NCBI RefSeq assembly: GCF_030150205.1
Contig: NZ_JASLGT010000008.1
Location: 736,872-800,871 of the forward strand
Source of the DNA: Niabella sp.
GTDB taxonomy: Bacteria > Bacteroidota > Bacteroidia > Chitinophagales > Chitinophagaceae
Direction: 5' to 3'
Length of the DNA: 64,000 bases
A program made the translations under genes and the position numbers. The notes under the pieces were generated by a model. The model saw only the letters and a list, made by a program, of their open reading frames with translations. It searched no databases and was not told where the DNA came from. Positions 33,697 through 43,323 of the stretch are shown here, piece after piece. How positions within the stretch are numbered: position 1 is the stretch's first letter; every line of letters starts with the position of its first letter.

Positions 33697-34686
33697 TCAG
33701 GAGGAGGGTATTGTTTTAATAAATTCTCTCGGCTGATGGTTCCACTCTTCAGAAGAAAGATTTTTAAAATATTCGTATGTCATCTCCAGACCGGTCTTCC
33801 TGGACACCTGGGGTTCCCAGCCTAAAATATCCTTCGCCTTTGTAATATCCGGCTTACGTTGCTTTGGATCATCGGCAGGTAATGGCTTATAAACAATTTT
33901 AACGCTATTGCCTGTTAACGCCAGAATTTCTTCTGCAAAGTCGTTTAGCGAGATCTCATCGGGGTTTCCAATATTGACAGGGTAAGTATAGGAACTCAAT
34001 AACAATTTATAGATCCCATCCACCAGGTCCGATACAAAACAGAAACTGCGCGTTTGGGATCCGTCTCCGAATACTGTAATATCCTCTCCCCTCAAAGCCT
34101 GTCCGATAAATGCCGGCAGCGCCCGGCCATCATTAAGGCGCATGCGTGGTCCGTAGGTATTAAATATCCGGACGATCCTTGTATCTACTTTATGAAAATT
34201 ATGGTACGCCATGGTAATGGACTCCATATACCGTTTTGCCTCATCGTAAACACCCCTGGGACCTACGGGGTTTACATTTCCCCAGTATTCCTCCGTTTGC
34301 GGATGCACCAGGGGATCACCATATACTTCGCTGGTGGAGGCTACCAGTATCCGCGCTTTTTTATCTTTTGCCAGGCCCAAACAGTTATGAGTTCCCATAG
34401 CGCCCACTTTCAGCGTCTGGATGGGAATTTTTAAATAGTCGATGGGACTGGCCGGAGAGGCGAAATGCAGGATATAATCCAGCGCCCCGGAAATATGAAT
34501 ATACTTGGTCACATCGTGATGATAAAACTCAAAATCCGGAAGGGGAAATAAATGCTCCAGGTTCCTCAGATCTCCGGTGATCAGGTTATCCATCGCGATC
34601 ACCTTATACCCCTCAGCGATAAATTTGTCACAGAGATGTGACCCCAGGAAACCGGCGGCACCGGTTATTAAGACGCGTTTCTGCAT
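33697..34686 (-). CDS. uxs: UDP-glucuronate decarboxylase (UDP-xylose synthase)
   Basis: The 329-residue short-chain dehydrogenase converts UDP-glucuronate to UDP-xylose with bound NAD. The Rossmann motif TGAAGFLGSH is at 8-17, the catalytic STSE at 117-120, and the Tyr147/Lys151 pair in YDEAKR. HFASPASPIDYLKIPIQTLK and IFNTYGPRMRLNDGRALPAF are hallmarks of this subfamily, as is GDGSQTRSFCFVSDLV. It supplies UDP-xylose for the polysaccharide. A glucuronate-forming dehydrogenase is not in the window. Confidence 0.93.
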   Translation of the reverse strand: MQKRVLITGAAGFLGSHLCDKFIAEGYKVIAMDNLITGDLRNLEHLFPLPDFEFYHHDVTKYIHISGALDYILHFASPASPIDYLKIPIQTLKVGAMGTHNCLGLAKDKKARILVASTSEVYGDPLVHPQTEEYWGNVNPVGPRGVYDEAKRYMESITMAYHNFHKVDTRIVRIFNTYGPRMRLNDGRALPAFIGQALRGEDITVFGDGSQTRSFCFVSDLVDGIYKLLLSSYTYPVNIGNPDEISLNDFAEEILALTGNSVKIVYKPLPADDPKQRKPDITKAKDILGWEPQVSRKTGLEMTYEYFKNLSSEEWNHQPREFIKTIPSS

Positions 34687-34720
34687 ATCTCAAATGTTAT
34701 AAAACCAATGATAAACAACA

Positions 34721-34728
34721 CAAAGCTA
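34721..34728 (-). promoter_or_regulatory. Promoter -7 element of the uxs gene
   Basis: On the minus strand TAGCTTTG fits TAnnTTTG. A TTTTAAC stretch lies about 18 bases upstream. Transcription would begin near 34714, giving a leader of about 28 bases. Confidence 0.5.
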
Positions 34729-34858
34729 CATGATCGGCATGAGTTAAAACGGTGTACATCCTGCTTTTCTTCGTGTGGAGCAAATAAAAATAAGAGCGGT
34801 CCGTTAACGGAGCCATAAGAATGCTTTATTTTTACTCCTTATTTAATAACCGCATCAA

Positions 34859-36214
34859 ATGGCTCCAAATATAACGCTCCTGGATTACGCAATTCTTCCC
34901 TTTGTGTTAGCGGCTATTTATGGCATTGCATTCCGGTTCCGTAACCGGCATTATCCGCCCGGGCATGCATACCGGCCCTATTTTATTACAGGGTTATCAT
35001 TAAAGATCATCGGGGCTGTTTTTATCGGGATGGTGTATGAGTATTATTACCAGGGAGGTGATACTATGAACTATTTTTTGCATGCCAAAATTATTAACAG
35101 TGCTTTTGATGATTCCCCGGTTAAATGGATCAATCTCTTGCTTCGTATCCCTGATGATAGTACAGTTGGTTATTATGATTATATCAGCAGGATGTTCTGG
35201 TACCAGGATCCAGCCAGTTACAGTGTGGCCGCACTTGCTGCTTTTTTGGGTCTTCCGCTGGGTACTACCTACCTGCCCATTGCAGTAACTTTTGCGGCCC
35301 TTTCTTTTACCGGCATGTGGGCGTTGTTCCGGACGTTTGCGCGGATCTACCCCGATCTTGTAAAACCGGTAGCCATTGCGGTTCTTTTTATTCCCAGTGT
35401 GGTGGTATGGGGATCGGGGATCTTTAAAGACACTATCTGTCTTTTTGGCCTGGGCTGGCTTACGTATGGCGTATTCCAGATGCTGATTCAAAAGAATTTT
35501 AAGGCCGGAAATATTCTATTGACTATTTTAAGCATTTGGCTGGTGGCCCGGGTAAAACTCTATATCCTGGTTGCCTTTGTACCCGCCTTATTGATCTGGG
35601 TGCTCTCCGTTTATACCAGCCGGATGCAGAATGCAGCCGGCAGGTTCCTGCTTAAGTTACTGGTTTTATCCTTTACCCTTGCCGGATCGCTGTATATAAT
35701 GACATCTTCGTTAGGAGAAGAAATGTTAGGGCGGTATTCACTGGAAAATATCGAGCAAACTGCGCAGATAACCCGCGACTGGATCCAATATTCATCCGGG
35801 GAAGAAGGCTCTGCCTACGACCTGGGAAAAATAAACGGTATGGGGGATATGCTCGTGAAATTCCCGCTTGCAGTAAATGTAACCCTGTTTCGCCCTTATT
35901 TATGGGAATCAAAAAAGCTCATTATTTTGGCTTCAGGCCTGGAAGCGTTTCTATTACTTTTTTTAACTGTCAAACTACTTATTGTCGTTGGATTCCGCCG
36001 ATGTTGGACGACGATAGCAAAAGATTCGACCCTACAGTTTTGCCTGATCTTTGCTATAATTTTTGCTTTTTCTGTAGGTATCAGTACTGGAAATTTCGGC
36101 ACGCTTTCCCGGTATAAAATACCCTGTCTTCCATTTTATGCCTTGCCGATAATGATTATCTATTATAAAAATGTCTCCGGCCAACAATCGCTTTTAAAAC
36201 TTCTGAAAATTTGA
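34859..36214 (+). CDS. Multi-pass membrane protein, candidate polysaccharide polymerase or GT-C enzyme
   Basis: The 451-residue protein has about ten hydrophobic helices (for example ILPFVLAAIYGIAF, LSLKIIGAVFIGMVY, YSVAALAAFLGLPLG, FCLIFAIIFAFSVGI). A loop after the second helix reads YYQGGDTMNYF, and VVVWGSGIFKDTICLF precedes the central helices. Asp and Lys residues in such loops are common in lipid-linked-sugar GT-C enzymes and Wzy-like polymerases. No other Wzy candidate is in the locus, so this is the best one, by elimination. It is on the plus strand, opposite to the rest of the locus. Confidence 0.6.
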   Translation: MAPNITLLDYAILPFVLAAIYGIAFRFRNRHYPPGHAYRPYFITGLSLKIIGAVFIGMVYEYYYQGGDTMNYFLHAKIINSAFDDSPVKWINLLLRIPDDSTVGYYDYISRMFWYQDPASYSVAALAAFLGLPLGTTYLPIAVTFAALSFTGMWALFRTFARIYPDLVKPVAIAVLFIPSVVVWGSGIFKDTICLFGLGWLTYGVFQMLIQKNFKAGNILLTILSIWLVARVKLYILVAFVPALLIWVLSVYTSRMQNAAGRFLLKLLVLSFTLAGSLYIMTSSLGEEMLGRYSLENIEQTAQITRDWIQYSSGEEGSAYDLGKINGMGDMLVKFPLAVNVTLFRPYLWESKKLIILASGLEAFLLLFLTVKLLIVVGFRRCWTTIAKDSTLQFCLIFAIIFAFSVGISTGNFGTLSRYKIPCLPFYALPIMIIYYKNVSGQQSLLKLLKI

Positions 36215-36404
36215 CGTTAAAAATCTGATTCGCACGATTTTCATTCATAATGCGAGGTTTTAATTCATTCAAAAATCAGGGTCTTGCAATCTCTATCATT
36301 TCAGGAAAATCAAATCGTTGTTTTCATTGGCCACATTCATTGCAAAACCTGATACTCCCACTTTCCCCATCGCAGTTTAAATAACTCCACGTCCGGGATT
36401 TATG

Positions 36405-36412
36405 TATTTTTG
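36405..36412 (+). promoter_or_regulatory. Promoter -7 element of the beta-helix gene
   Basis: TATTTTTG fits TAnnTTTG. The predicted transcription start near 36418 gives a leader of about 20 bases to the ATG at 36440, and makes the in-frame TTG at 36410 impossible as start. Confidence 0.55.
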
Positions 36413-36439
36413 AATCGATATTTCAAATATTTTATAACT

Positions 36440-37867
36440 ATGAGAGCTTTTGTATTTCTTTTTACCCTGTTTTCCGGGTGCATTTTACAAAGCCATTTGA
36501 TTGCTCAATCTGTAATAATCCGGGATATCAAATCCTTTGGGGCACGTGGCGACGGACGGACTAATGACCACGCAGCATTCCAAAAAGCCGCCGCATTTTT
36601 TAACGAACGAGGCGGTAATGGTAAATTAAAAATCTCCAAAGGGATCTATCTTGTAGGCAATCAAATTATTGACAATGGCAAAAACGAACAATTCAATTGG
36701 AAAGGGCAGGATGTACTACATTTTACAAATGTCCGAAATTTCACAATTGAAGGTTCTTCCGGTGCTGTTTTAAGATACCGGGACGCAATGAAATATGGGT
36801 CCTTCGATCCTGCCAGCGGGCACCCCCGGAAGGGTAATGGTTACTTTGTTGATTCACGATGGGCCGCAAGCCTTGGGCATTGCATATTCATTGATAAATC
36901 CCAAAATATTGCAGTAAAAGACATTGAATTGGACGGAAATAATGATAAGATTATATTGGGAGGAGGGTACGGCGATGTAGGTTATCAACTGCCACACTAT
37001 GGTATTTTTATACAAAACAGTAAGGGGATAACAATCCAAAATGTAAATTCACATCATTTTGGATTAGACGGAATCTGCGTTGCTAATATAAAGACAGGCA
37101 CTGCTGACAATATAAAAATACTTGACAGTAAATTCAACTACAACGCTCGTCAGGGTTTTTCATGGATTGGAGGCAATGGCGTATACGCCCGAAACTGCCA
37201 GTTTAATCATACCGGAAAGGGGAAATTTTATTCTCCCCCGGGAGCCGGATTAGACATTGAAGCCGAATATGGCCCTAATCAAAATGGCGTGTTTGAAAAC
37301 TGCGAGTTTATAAATGCAACCGGTTGCTGTATGGTGGCTGATGGTGGCGATAGCCGTAATATGACTTTTAATAACTGTACCTTCTGGAGTAGTACTACCT
37401 GGAGCATCTGGACCACTAAACCTGGATTTACTTTTACTGCATGCAAAATTTATGGTCCCATCGTACATGGCTACGACTCGCCCAATGACCAGGATGCTAC
37501 TAAATTTATCAGATGTCAGATTGAAGATAAACCTTATAATGGACAACAGCCGTCCGGAGCATTTCTTATCGAATCAAATGACAAAAGACGCGTGCGGTTT
37601 GAAAATTGTACATTGACCGCCCGTTATAAAAAACTTTTTTGGTTCAGCGCTCCTGTAAGTTGGCAGGCAAAGGAAAAATATCAACTAATAAACTGCAAGT
37701 TTATCAGCATGGTGGATAGTTATCCGACCGGAGATTTTATTGGCGTTTTAAGAGGGGCATATTATAAGAACACAACAATGCAGTATCGGAAAAAATATTA
37801 TATAACCCAATGCTGTGAAACTTCTAATGTTGACGGGGGAGGCAATAAAATGATCGCCACAGACTAA
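36440..37867 (+). CDS. Secreted right-handed beta-helix protein, pectate-lyase-3/GH28-like
   Basis: The 475-residue protein has a signal peptide (FVFLFTLFSGCILQSHLIAQ). The opening IRDIKSFGARGDGRTNDHAA matches the pectate-lyase superfamily N-terminal cap. Successive turns follow, with recurring NCxF/NxxF residues (ARNCQFNHTGKG, FENCEFINATGCC, FNNCTFWSS, FENCTLTARY, LINCKFIS). It could cut or modify the surface polysaccharide made by this locus, or a plant pectin. Catalytic residues cannot be fixed from sequence alone. It has its own promoter and lies on the plus strand inside the locus. Confidence 0.75.
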   Translation: MRAFVFLFTLFSGCILQSHLIAQSVIIRDIKSFGARGDGRTNDHAAFQKAAAFFNERGGNGKLKISKGIYLVGNQIIDNGKNEQFNWKGQDVLHFTNVRNFTIEGSSGAVLRYRDAMKYGSFDPASGHPRKGNGYFVDSRWAASLGHCIFIDKSQNIAVKDIELDGNNDKIILGGGYGDVGYQLPHYGIFIQNSKGITIQNVNSHHFGLDGICVANIKTGTADNIKILDSKFNYNARQGFSWIGGNGVYARNCQFNHTGKGKFYSPPGAGLDIEAEYGPNQNGVFENCEFINATGCCMVADGGDSRNMTFNNCTFWSSTTWSIWTTKPGFTFTACKIYGPIVHGYDSPNDQDATKFIRCQIEDKPYNGQQPSGAFLIESNDKRRVRFENCTLTARYKKLFWFSAPVSWQAKEKYQLINCKFISMVDSYPTGDFIGVLRGAYYKNTTMQYRKKYYITQCCETSNVDGGGNKMIATD

Positions 37868-37906
37868 AATTTACGCTTCATATAAGCAACTGCATTACTA
37901 TATTTC

Positions 37907-39010
37907 TCACGATTTCAAGGCGTCAATGAAAACGCGCTTCTGAGAAATAACGCTGTATTTTTGTTCAATACGCTTTCGTCCATTTTCACATATAGTCCTT
38001 CTTAAGCTTACATCTTTAACCAATTTTTCCAGGGCTATATACCATTCATCAGAATCCTCGCATAAAAAACCATTATATCCGTTAGAAATAATGGTTTTAT
38101 TGACACCTACCGGCGATGCAACAGCCGCAATACCCAAAGCCATATATTGAATTAATTTAAAACCGCATTTGCCTTCACTCCATTTATCATTGGTAAGGGG
38201 CATAAGCCCTATGTCGATTGTCTTCAAATCTTCTATTTCGGTTGGCGCCTTCCAGGGAATGAACATATAGTTCTTCAATGGTATAACCGGATCCTTGTCT
38301 GCTATGACAACAAAGCTAAATTCGTATTCCGTTTCCAGCCTTTTCAATATTGGAACAATTAGATCAAGGTATTTAAGCGTAGAATGCGAGCCTGTCCAAC
38401 CGATCGTAATCCCGATATCCGCGTGCTGCGATTTTATTTTTTCATACCTGTCTTCCGTATCTACAACCGTAGGAAGGTAGCACACCTGTTTGGCCCCACT
38501 TTCCTTTGCAAACGCACATAAAAAATCGTTACCTCCAAATACAATCGACGCATATTTACAGATCTTTGGTATTTTCCAAAAAGACTTGAGCACATTCATT
38601 TTTTTATTCTCAGCACTGGTATTCGGTATCCATATGGCATCATCAAAATCATAAATCATCTTTTTTTTCCACACTTTGGCGATCAGCCACTCAAATACAG
38701 GAGGGCCGAGCGGTGCCGCTTCACGGTGAATAAAAACGACCGAATACCTATGTAGTTTGAAAAGTATACGCCACCGTCTGATATATCCGGCCATTATTCC
38801 ATAAACTTTCTGGATAGCGCCTCCCTTTTTGTAAAGAAAGTTCCAGGTCTTTTCATCTAAAAAGGGGGCAATATCATACGATATAAAATTCTCGTTGAGC
38901 GTCGGAAAGAACTGCTCAACACGAAACCGTTGCGATGGTGCCATATTCAAAGGATAAGGCACTATGAAAAGAATATTTTTTTTTGCCAAGACCCTGAAAT
39001 TAAATAACAA
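37907..39010 (-). CDS. Glycosyltransferase, GT4-like
   Basis: The 367-residue GT-B protein begins KKNILFIVPYPLNMAPSQRF. The donor domain is indicated by GITIGWTGSHSTLKYLDLIV and by SEGKCGFKLIQYMALGIAAV, which corresponds to the usual acidic donor-binding motif region. EDSDEWYIALEKLV near the end is also typical. Its acceptor and donor cannot be assigned. It is the last minus-strand gene of the operon before the plus-strand insertion and follows asnB by 33 bases. Confidence 0.82.
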   Translation of the reverse strand: MLFNFRVLAKKNILFIVPYPLNMAPSQRFRVEQFFPTLNENFISYDIAPFLDEKTWNFLYKKGGAIQKVYGIMAGYIRRWRILFKLHRYSVVFIHREAAPLGPPVFEWLIAKVWKKKMIYDFDDAIWIPNTSAENKKMNVLKSFWKIPKICKYASIVFGGNDFLCAFAKESGAKQVCYLPTVVDTEDRYEKIKSQHADIGITIGWTGSHSTLKYLDLIVPILKRLETEYEFSFVVIADKDPVIPLKNYMFIPWKAPTEIEDLKTIDIGLMPLTNDKWSEGKCGFKLIQYMALGIAAVASPVGVNKTIISNGYNGFLCEDSDEWYIALEKLVKDVSLRRTICENGRKRIEQKYSVISQKRVFIDALKS

Positions 39011-39043
39011 ACGACAATGAAACTATAAAAACGGTTTCCTTTT

Positions 39044-40954
39044 TCAGACAACATTTATCCATTTCTGATACCATAGCTGAAACATCAATAAATGCCAGAC
39101 TTTAAGATACTTTTCCTTCCTGCCGGCAAAAAAATCACGCTTTAAACGTTGCACCTCTGCTGGTTGAAACAGGCCATGCCAGGCCAGGGCTGTATCTCCC
39201 AGGTATTCATTTACCAGCGGTTTTAACGGCCCGGCCAGCCAATCGGCCACCGGAATGCCAAAACCCATCTTCGGGCGGTCCATTAATTCTTTGGGTATGT
39301 GCTGATACACAATCTCCCGCAGGATATGCTTTTTAATACCCTTGTGGTATTTATATTCCGCAGGTAACTGTGCCGCCCATTCAATAATATCCTGATCCAG
39401 AAAAGGCTCCCGCCCCTCCAGGCTGGTGCTCATAGTAGCCCGGTCTACTTTTTGTAAAATATCATCCGCCAGGTAGGTCTGATAATCCACCGCCATCATG
39501 AAGGAAAGGGCGTCATAATATTCGGGCTTCAGCTCCCGGCTATGGTACAGGGTAGAAAGCCCGCCTGGTGCGAAGGCAAAAAACTTTCCTATTTCCCTGT
39601 CCGAAAAAACAATGCTGAGATTCTTCAGCATTTCCGCAGGAGAGGGATCGTGCAGCAGGTTCTTTAATTTATCATAACGGCTGTGGAAATTGGCCTTATT
39701 CCGCAACACGGGTATGGCCTCTGATGAAATACGTTCCATCAGCCCGGCGGCCATTTTCCGGAGAGTAGGCGGTATCTTCTGCAGTTTTTGTCCATAACGG
39801 TTAATATAATCATACCGGTTATATCCCGCGAAGATCTCATCACCGGCATCCGCAGAAAGTGCCACCGTCACTTTTTGCCGGGCCAGCCGGCTTACAAGGA
39901 TGGTAGGAATGGCACTACTGTCGGCAAAAGGTTCGTCATAATAAAAAGGCAGCTCCGGAATAATGTCTAAAGCCTCTTTTGCCGTACAATAATACTCGGT
40001 ATGATCTGTGCCCAGATGAGCTGCAATTTGTTTTGCAAAAGGTGCTTCATCCAATTTATTGTCTGTGGTACCAATGGTAAACGTTTTAATCCGGTCCGTT
40101 TTATTCTTTTGTAAAAGGGCCGTTACACAGGCACTGTCAAACCCTCCACTAAGGAAAACGCCTACCGGCACATCTGCTACCATACGATACTGGAAAGCCT
40201 TTTCGAGGATGCGCTCCGTTTCCCTGATAGCATCGGGTAAACTGATGTTAAGTTTAGGTTTATTGTAATAATCGTATACATTCCAATATTGCTCTGTTAT
40301 CACCTCTCGTTTCTGAAGGTTCATACGCAGCAAATGCCCGGCCCGGAGCTTAAAAGTATTTTTAAAGATGGAATATGGTGCCGGAACAGTACCATATTGA
40401 AGGAAAGAAGCCGCTACTTCCGGACTAACTTCTTTTTGATAGGCCGGATGAGCCATGAGGGCTTTTAGTTCCGATCCAAAAAGAAACAGGCCATCCCGGA
40501 ACGAATAGTAAAAAGGCTTTACCCCTGCCCGGTCCCGGATAGCCGTCAGTTCCTGCCTGCCACGGTCATATAACACCAGCGCAAACATTCCGTGCCATTT
40601 ATGAATGGCTGCATCGCCCCATTCCTTCCAGCTGTGCAAGATTACCTCTGTATCGGAGGTCGTCTGAAACCGATGCCCCCTGGCTGTCAGTTCTTCCTTG
40701 ATTTCATTGTAATTATAGATCTCCCCATTGAAAACAACCACCAGGTCTTCATAGATCATGGGCTGATCCGCTGCATGACTAAGATCGATAATAGATAAAC
40801 GACGGTGACCCAAACCAACCTGGAATCCCTTCCGCTGTTCAAAAAATTCAGACTGCCCATCCGGACCCCGGTGGGACATGGAGGCTGTCATCTGATAAAT
40901 AATATCCCTGGAACTTTTCTGATTAAAATCTATGAAACCCGCAATACCACACAT
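39044..40954 (-). CDS. asnB: Asparagine synthase (glutamine-hydrolysing), polysaccharide-locus type
   Basis: The 636-residue protein has an N-terminal glutamine amidotransferase domain with nucleophile Cys2 (MCGIAGFIDF), glutamine-binding residues near HRRLSIIDLS and NGEIYN (76-81). The synthetase domain has the ATP PP-loop SGGFDS at 269-274 and ALSADAGDEIFAGYNRYDY. AsnB homologues in surface-sugar loci often amidate a uronic acid residue or make an amide substituent (WbpS-like), not free asparagine. That role is inferred from context. Confidence 0.88.
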   Translation of the reverse strand: MCGIAGFIDFNQKSSRDIIYQMTASMSHRGPDGQSEFFEQRKGFQVGLGHRRLSIIDLSHAADQPMIYEDLVVVFNGEIYNYNEIKEELTARGHRFQTTSDTEVILHSWKEWGDAAIHKWHGMFALVLYDRGRQELTAIRDRAGVKPFYYSFRDGLFLFGSELKALMAHPAYQKEVSPEVAASFLQYGTVPAPYSIFKNTFKLRAGHLLRMNLQKREVITEQYWNVYDYYNKPKLNISLPDAIRETERILEKAFQYRMVADVPVGVFLSGGFDSACVTALLQKNKTDRIKTFTIGTTDNKLDEAPFAKQIAAHLGTDHTEYYCTAKEALDIIPELPFYYDEPFADSSAIPTILVSRLARQKVTVALSADAGDEIFAGYNRYDYINRYGQKLQKIPPTLRKMAAGLMERISSEAIPVLRNKANFHSRYDKLKNLLHDPSPAEMLKNLSIVFSDREIGKFFAFAPGGLSTLYHSRELKPEYYDALSFMMAVDYQTYLADDILQKVDRATMSTSLEGREPFLDQDIIEWAAQLPAEYKYHKGIKKHILREIVYQHIPKELMDRPKMGFGIPVADWLAGPLKPLVNEYLGDTALAWHGLFQPAEVQRLKRDFFAGRKEKYLKVWHLLMFQLWYQKWINVV

Positions 40955-41010
40955 GAAAATAACAAATTAGATGTTGGACTCCTATTCTTAATACCGAATG
41001 TTCAATGTTC

Positions 41011-42210
41011 TTATATCCCAATGCTATCAAAGGCCTTTATATACGACTCTGCAGCTGCTTCCAAAGAGAAAAAGGAAATTGCCTTTGAAGCAATTTTGGA
41101 TTTATTACATTTCTTAGCTTTTTTGATAAAATCAATGATGTTCTCATACTGAGACTCCAGAGACAATGTATGATCAAAAAGATAGCAGTCTTCAAAAAAC
41201 TTAAAATAGTCCTCCGTATCACCAATACCTTTACTCGCAATTACCGGCAGGCCGCAGAGTAGGTACTCTCCTAACTTAATGGGAGCTATTCCCTGCATAC
41301 TAAATGTCGGTTTCCGCAATGCAAATGCCAAATCTCCGGCGTTCAAAAAATATGGAACGCGCTCATAGTTTACTGTCCTATAAATTACAAAAGGTAGTAA
41401 TGCCTGAGGAATTGTTGCTTCCAAATACTCAAAATCACCCGTTAAGATCAGAAATCTGGCTTTATACTGTTTTAGATATCCCTCAAAGATATTCAGCATT
41501 TCGGTCAAACAATACTGATTACCCAAAGAGCCTCCATAAACAAAAAGGGTTTCATCTTCCTTTATACCCAACTCATTGCGGGCAGATATTCGATACTGCT
41601 CACTTCTATGAAACAAAGCAGTATCTCTTCCATTATTGACAACAAAAAACTTATGGCGGAACTTCGTCCCAATATTCGATATATGTATGTCATTTGCCTT
41701 TTGAGATCGGGTTATTACCACATCTGCCCTAACAATCATTTTACGCTCCATAGAGGTCAAAAATTTATATTGAAGGGAGCTCTTTTTCATTCCCAAAAAA
41801 TCGACACGTTCTTCTATGGCTAAACCATCAGCATCATATATCATTTTAATATTGCCACGTGAAAGACTATTTAACATCATTGCAGGAAAAATACTTCTGG
41901 GCATCACCACATCGATGTTATTTCGGATAAGATATTTAGCTATTTTTTTTTTTGCACCTGCAACTGTCAGCAGTGCGCCGAAAGAAATATTGGGTTTTCT
42001 CAAGACCGGATACTGAGTGTAAATGAATCCATACTTTTGGGCCAATTGCTTCAGATGGCTATGTTTACTTTGATCTGTCCATGAGAATTGAATAATATGA
42101 AATGTGATATCTTTCTTTCGCGAAATCTCGAAAAAAATCGGCATAAAAAGCCCCTCCAAATAATTTGTTTGAGGGCCATCCCATGTAACAAAAAGTAAAG
42201 CTTTAGACAT
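41011..42210 (-). CDS. Glycosyltransferase, GT4-like
   Basis: The 399-residue protein begins SKALLFVTWDGPQTNYLEGL, typical of GT-B enzymes in Bacteroidota sugar loci. The donor half has FVYGGSLGNQYCLTEMLNIF and ALRKPTFSMQGIAPIKLGEYLLCG followed by LPVIASKGIGDTEDYF, in place of the usual acidic motif. It overlaps the upstream glycosyltransferase by eight bases. The region is visibly richer in A and T than its surroundings, as is common for horizontally acquired sugar genes. Confidence 0.82.
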   Translation of the reverse strand: MSKALLFVTWDGPQTNYLEGLFMPIFFEISRKKDITFHIIQFSWTDQSKHSHLKQLAQKYGFIYTQYPVLRKPNISFGALLTVAGAKKKIAKYLIRNNIDVVMPRSIFPAMMLNSLSRGNIKMIYDADGLAIEERVDFLGMKKSSLQYKFLTSMERKMIVRADVVITRSQKANDIHISNIGTKFRHKFFVVNNGRDTALFHRSEQYRISARNELGIKEDETLFVYGGSLGNQYCLTEMLNIFEGYLKQYKARFLILTGDFEYLEATIPQALLPFVIYRTVNYERVPYFLNAGDLAFALRKPTFSMQGIAPIKLGEYLLCGLPVIASKGIGDTEDYFKFFEDCYLFDHTLSLESQYENIIDFIKKAKKCNKSKIASKAISFFSLEAAAESYIKAFDSIGI

Positions 42211-43267
42211 CGCCTTCGGAGTACAACTGTTCTAAATTATTTATATATTTTGCTATCGTAAATTTATCACTCACCGTTATAAACCCATTTTTCCCAATGT
42301 CCATTCTTTGCTCCGTATTCATTGAAGCAATCATTCTAATTTTTCCCGTCAACTGCTCAACATTATAAGGATCAAAGAGCCATCCATTTTCTCCATCTCG
42401 CACAAACTCTGAAATCCCGCCTATGTTCGTACATAACACCGGTATTTTTAAAAACATTGCTTCAACCGCGGCAATTCCAAACCCCTCTGAATAAGATGGT
42501 AAAACAAACAAATCAGCATCACTAAGATATTCAGATGGATTATCACTGAAGCCTGTAAATGTGATATTTTCTCGTACATTAATCTCACCTGCTAGCTTTT
42601 CCAAAGATTCTCTTTCTCGTCCATCTCCCACTATAGTTAGTCGAACTTCTAAAGATTTCAGTCTTCCAATAGATTTAATCAATGTATCCGCATTCTTAAT
42701 TCGCTCCAGCCTTCCAACAAATACTATATGAAAATAATTACCTTTTTTTTGCGGATACCTCATTGGAACTGATACCGGATTATAAATAACAACCCCCTTC
42801 GACTCCTTTATCTCGCCAATTTTAACTAAATAATCTTTAACTGATTGCGATACACATACCACTTTGTTCGCCAGATTATATATCCACGAAAAAAGCTTCT
42901 GCGCTAAATTTGAATGGCTAGGTATCCCTATTTCCTCTCCAATAATATATTTTACTCCTGCTAACTTTGCAGCAATAATACCATGAAAATTAGCTTCAGT
43001 GGCAGCAGTATGAACCACATCTGGCTTGATTTTTTTTATCAACCGATATACAGCCCATATATTCAAAATGTTTCTGATTGAAACACGACGATCCAAAATA
43101 TGCACTTCATATCCTTTTTCCCTTAGTATTCTTTCAGAATTGCCGCCATAACCAATTGCTGCAAACACATAATCATATTGGAGCAGTTTTGGAATTTCAG
43201 TAAAGCTAACATATTGTTTCTCCTGTCCTCCAAAATCAAGAAGTGTAGTAAGACGCAGAATTTTCAT
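42203..43267 (-). CDS. Family 4 glycosyltransferase
   Basis: The 354-residue GT-B protein has KILRLTTLLDFGGQEKQYVS at the start, the donor loop HIVFVGRLERIKNADTLIKS, VGDGRERESLEKLA, and the acidic motif PSYSEGFGIAAVEAMFLKIP that binds nucleotide sugar. NIGGISEFVRDGENGWLFDP follows. It adds one sugar on the cytoplasmic side of the membrane. It is A+T-rich and its last bases overlap the next glycosyltransferase by eight bases. Confidence 0.9.
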   Translation of the reverse strand: MKILRLTTLLDFGGQEKQYVSFTEIPKLLQYDYVFAAIGYGGNSERILREKGYEVHILDRRVSIRNILNIWAVYRLIKKIKPDVVHTAATEANFHGIIAAKLAGVKYIIGEEIGIPSHSNLAQKLFSWIYNLANKVVCVSQSVKDYLVKIGEIKESKGVVIYNPVSVPMRYPQKKGNYFHIVFVGRLERIKNADTLIKSIGRLKSLEVRLTIVGDGRERESLEKLAGEINVRENITFTGFSDNPSEYLSDADLFVLPSYSEGFGIAAVEAMFLKIPVLCTNIGGISEFVRDGENGWLFDPYNVEQLTGKIRMIASMNTEQRMDIGKNGFITVSDKFTIAKYINNLEQLYSEGDV

Positions 43268-43323
43268 AGTTACAACATGTTACACATTTATCATACCAAT
43301 TCTATTATTCTTGCTACAAAATT

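Noticed and set aside
36410..36439. TTG start for the beta-helix protein
   Set aside because: It overlaps the predicted -7 element; the ATG at 36440 gives a proper signal peptide.
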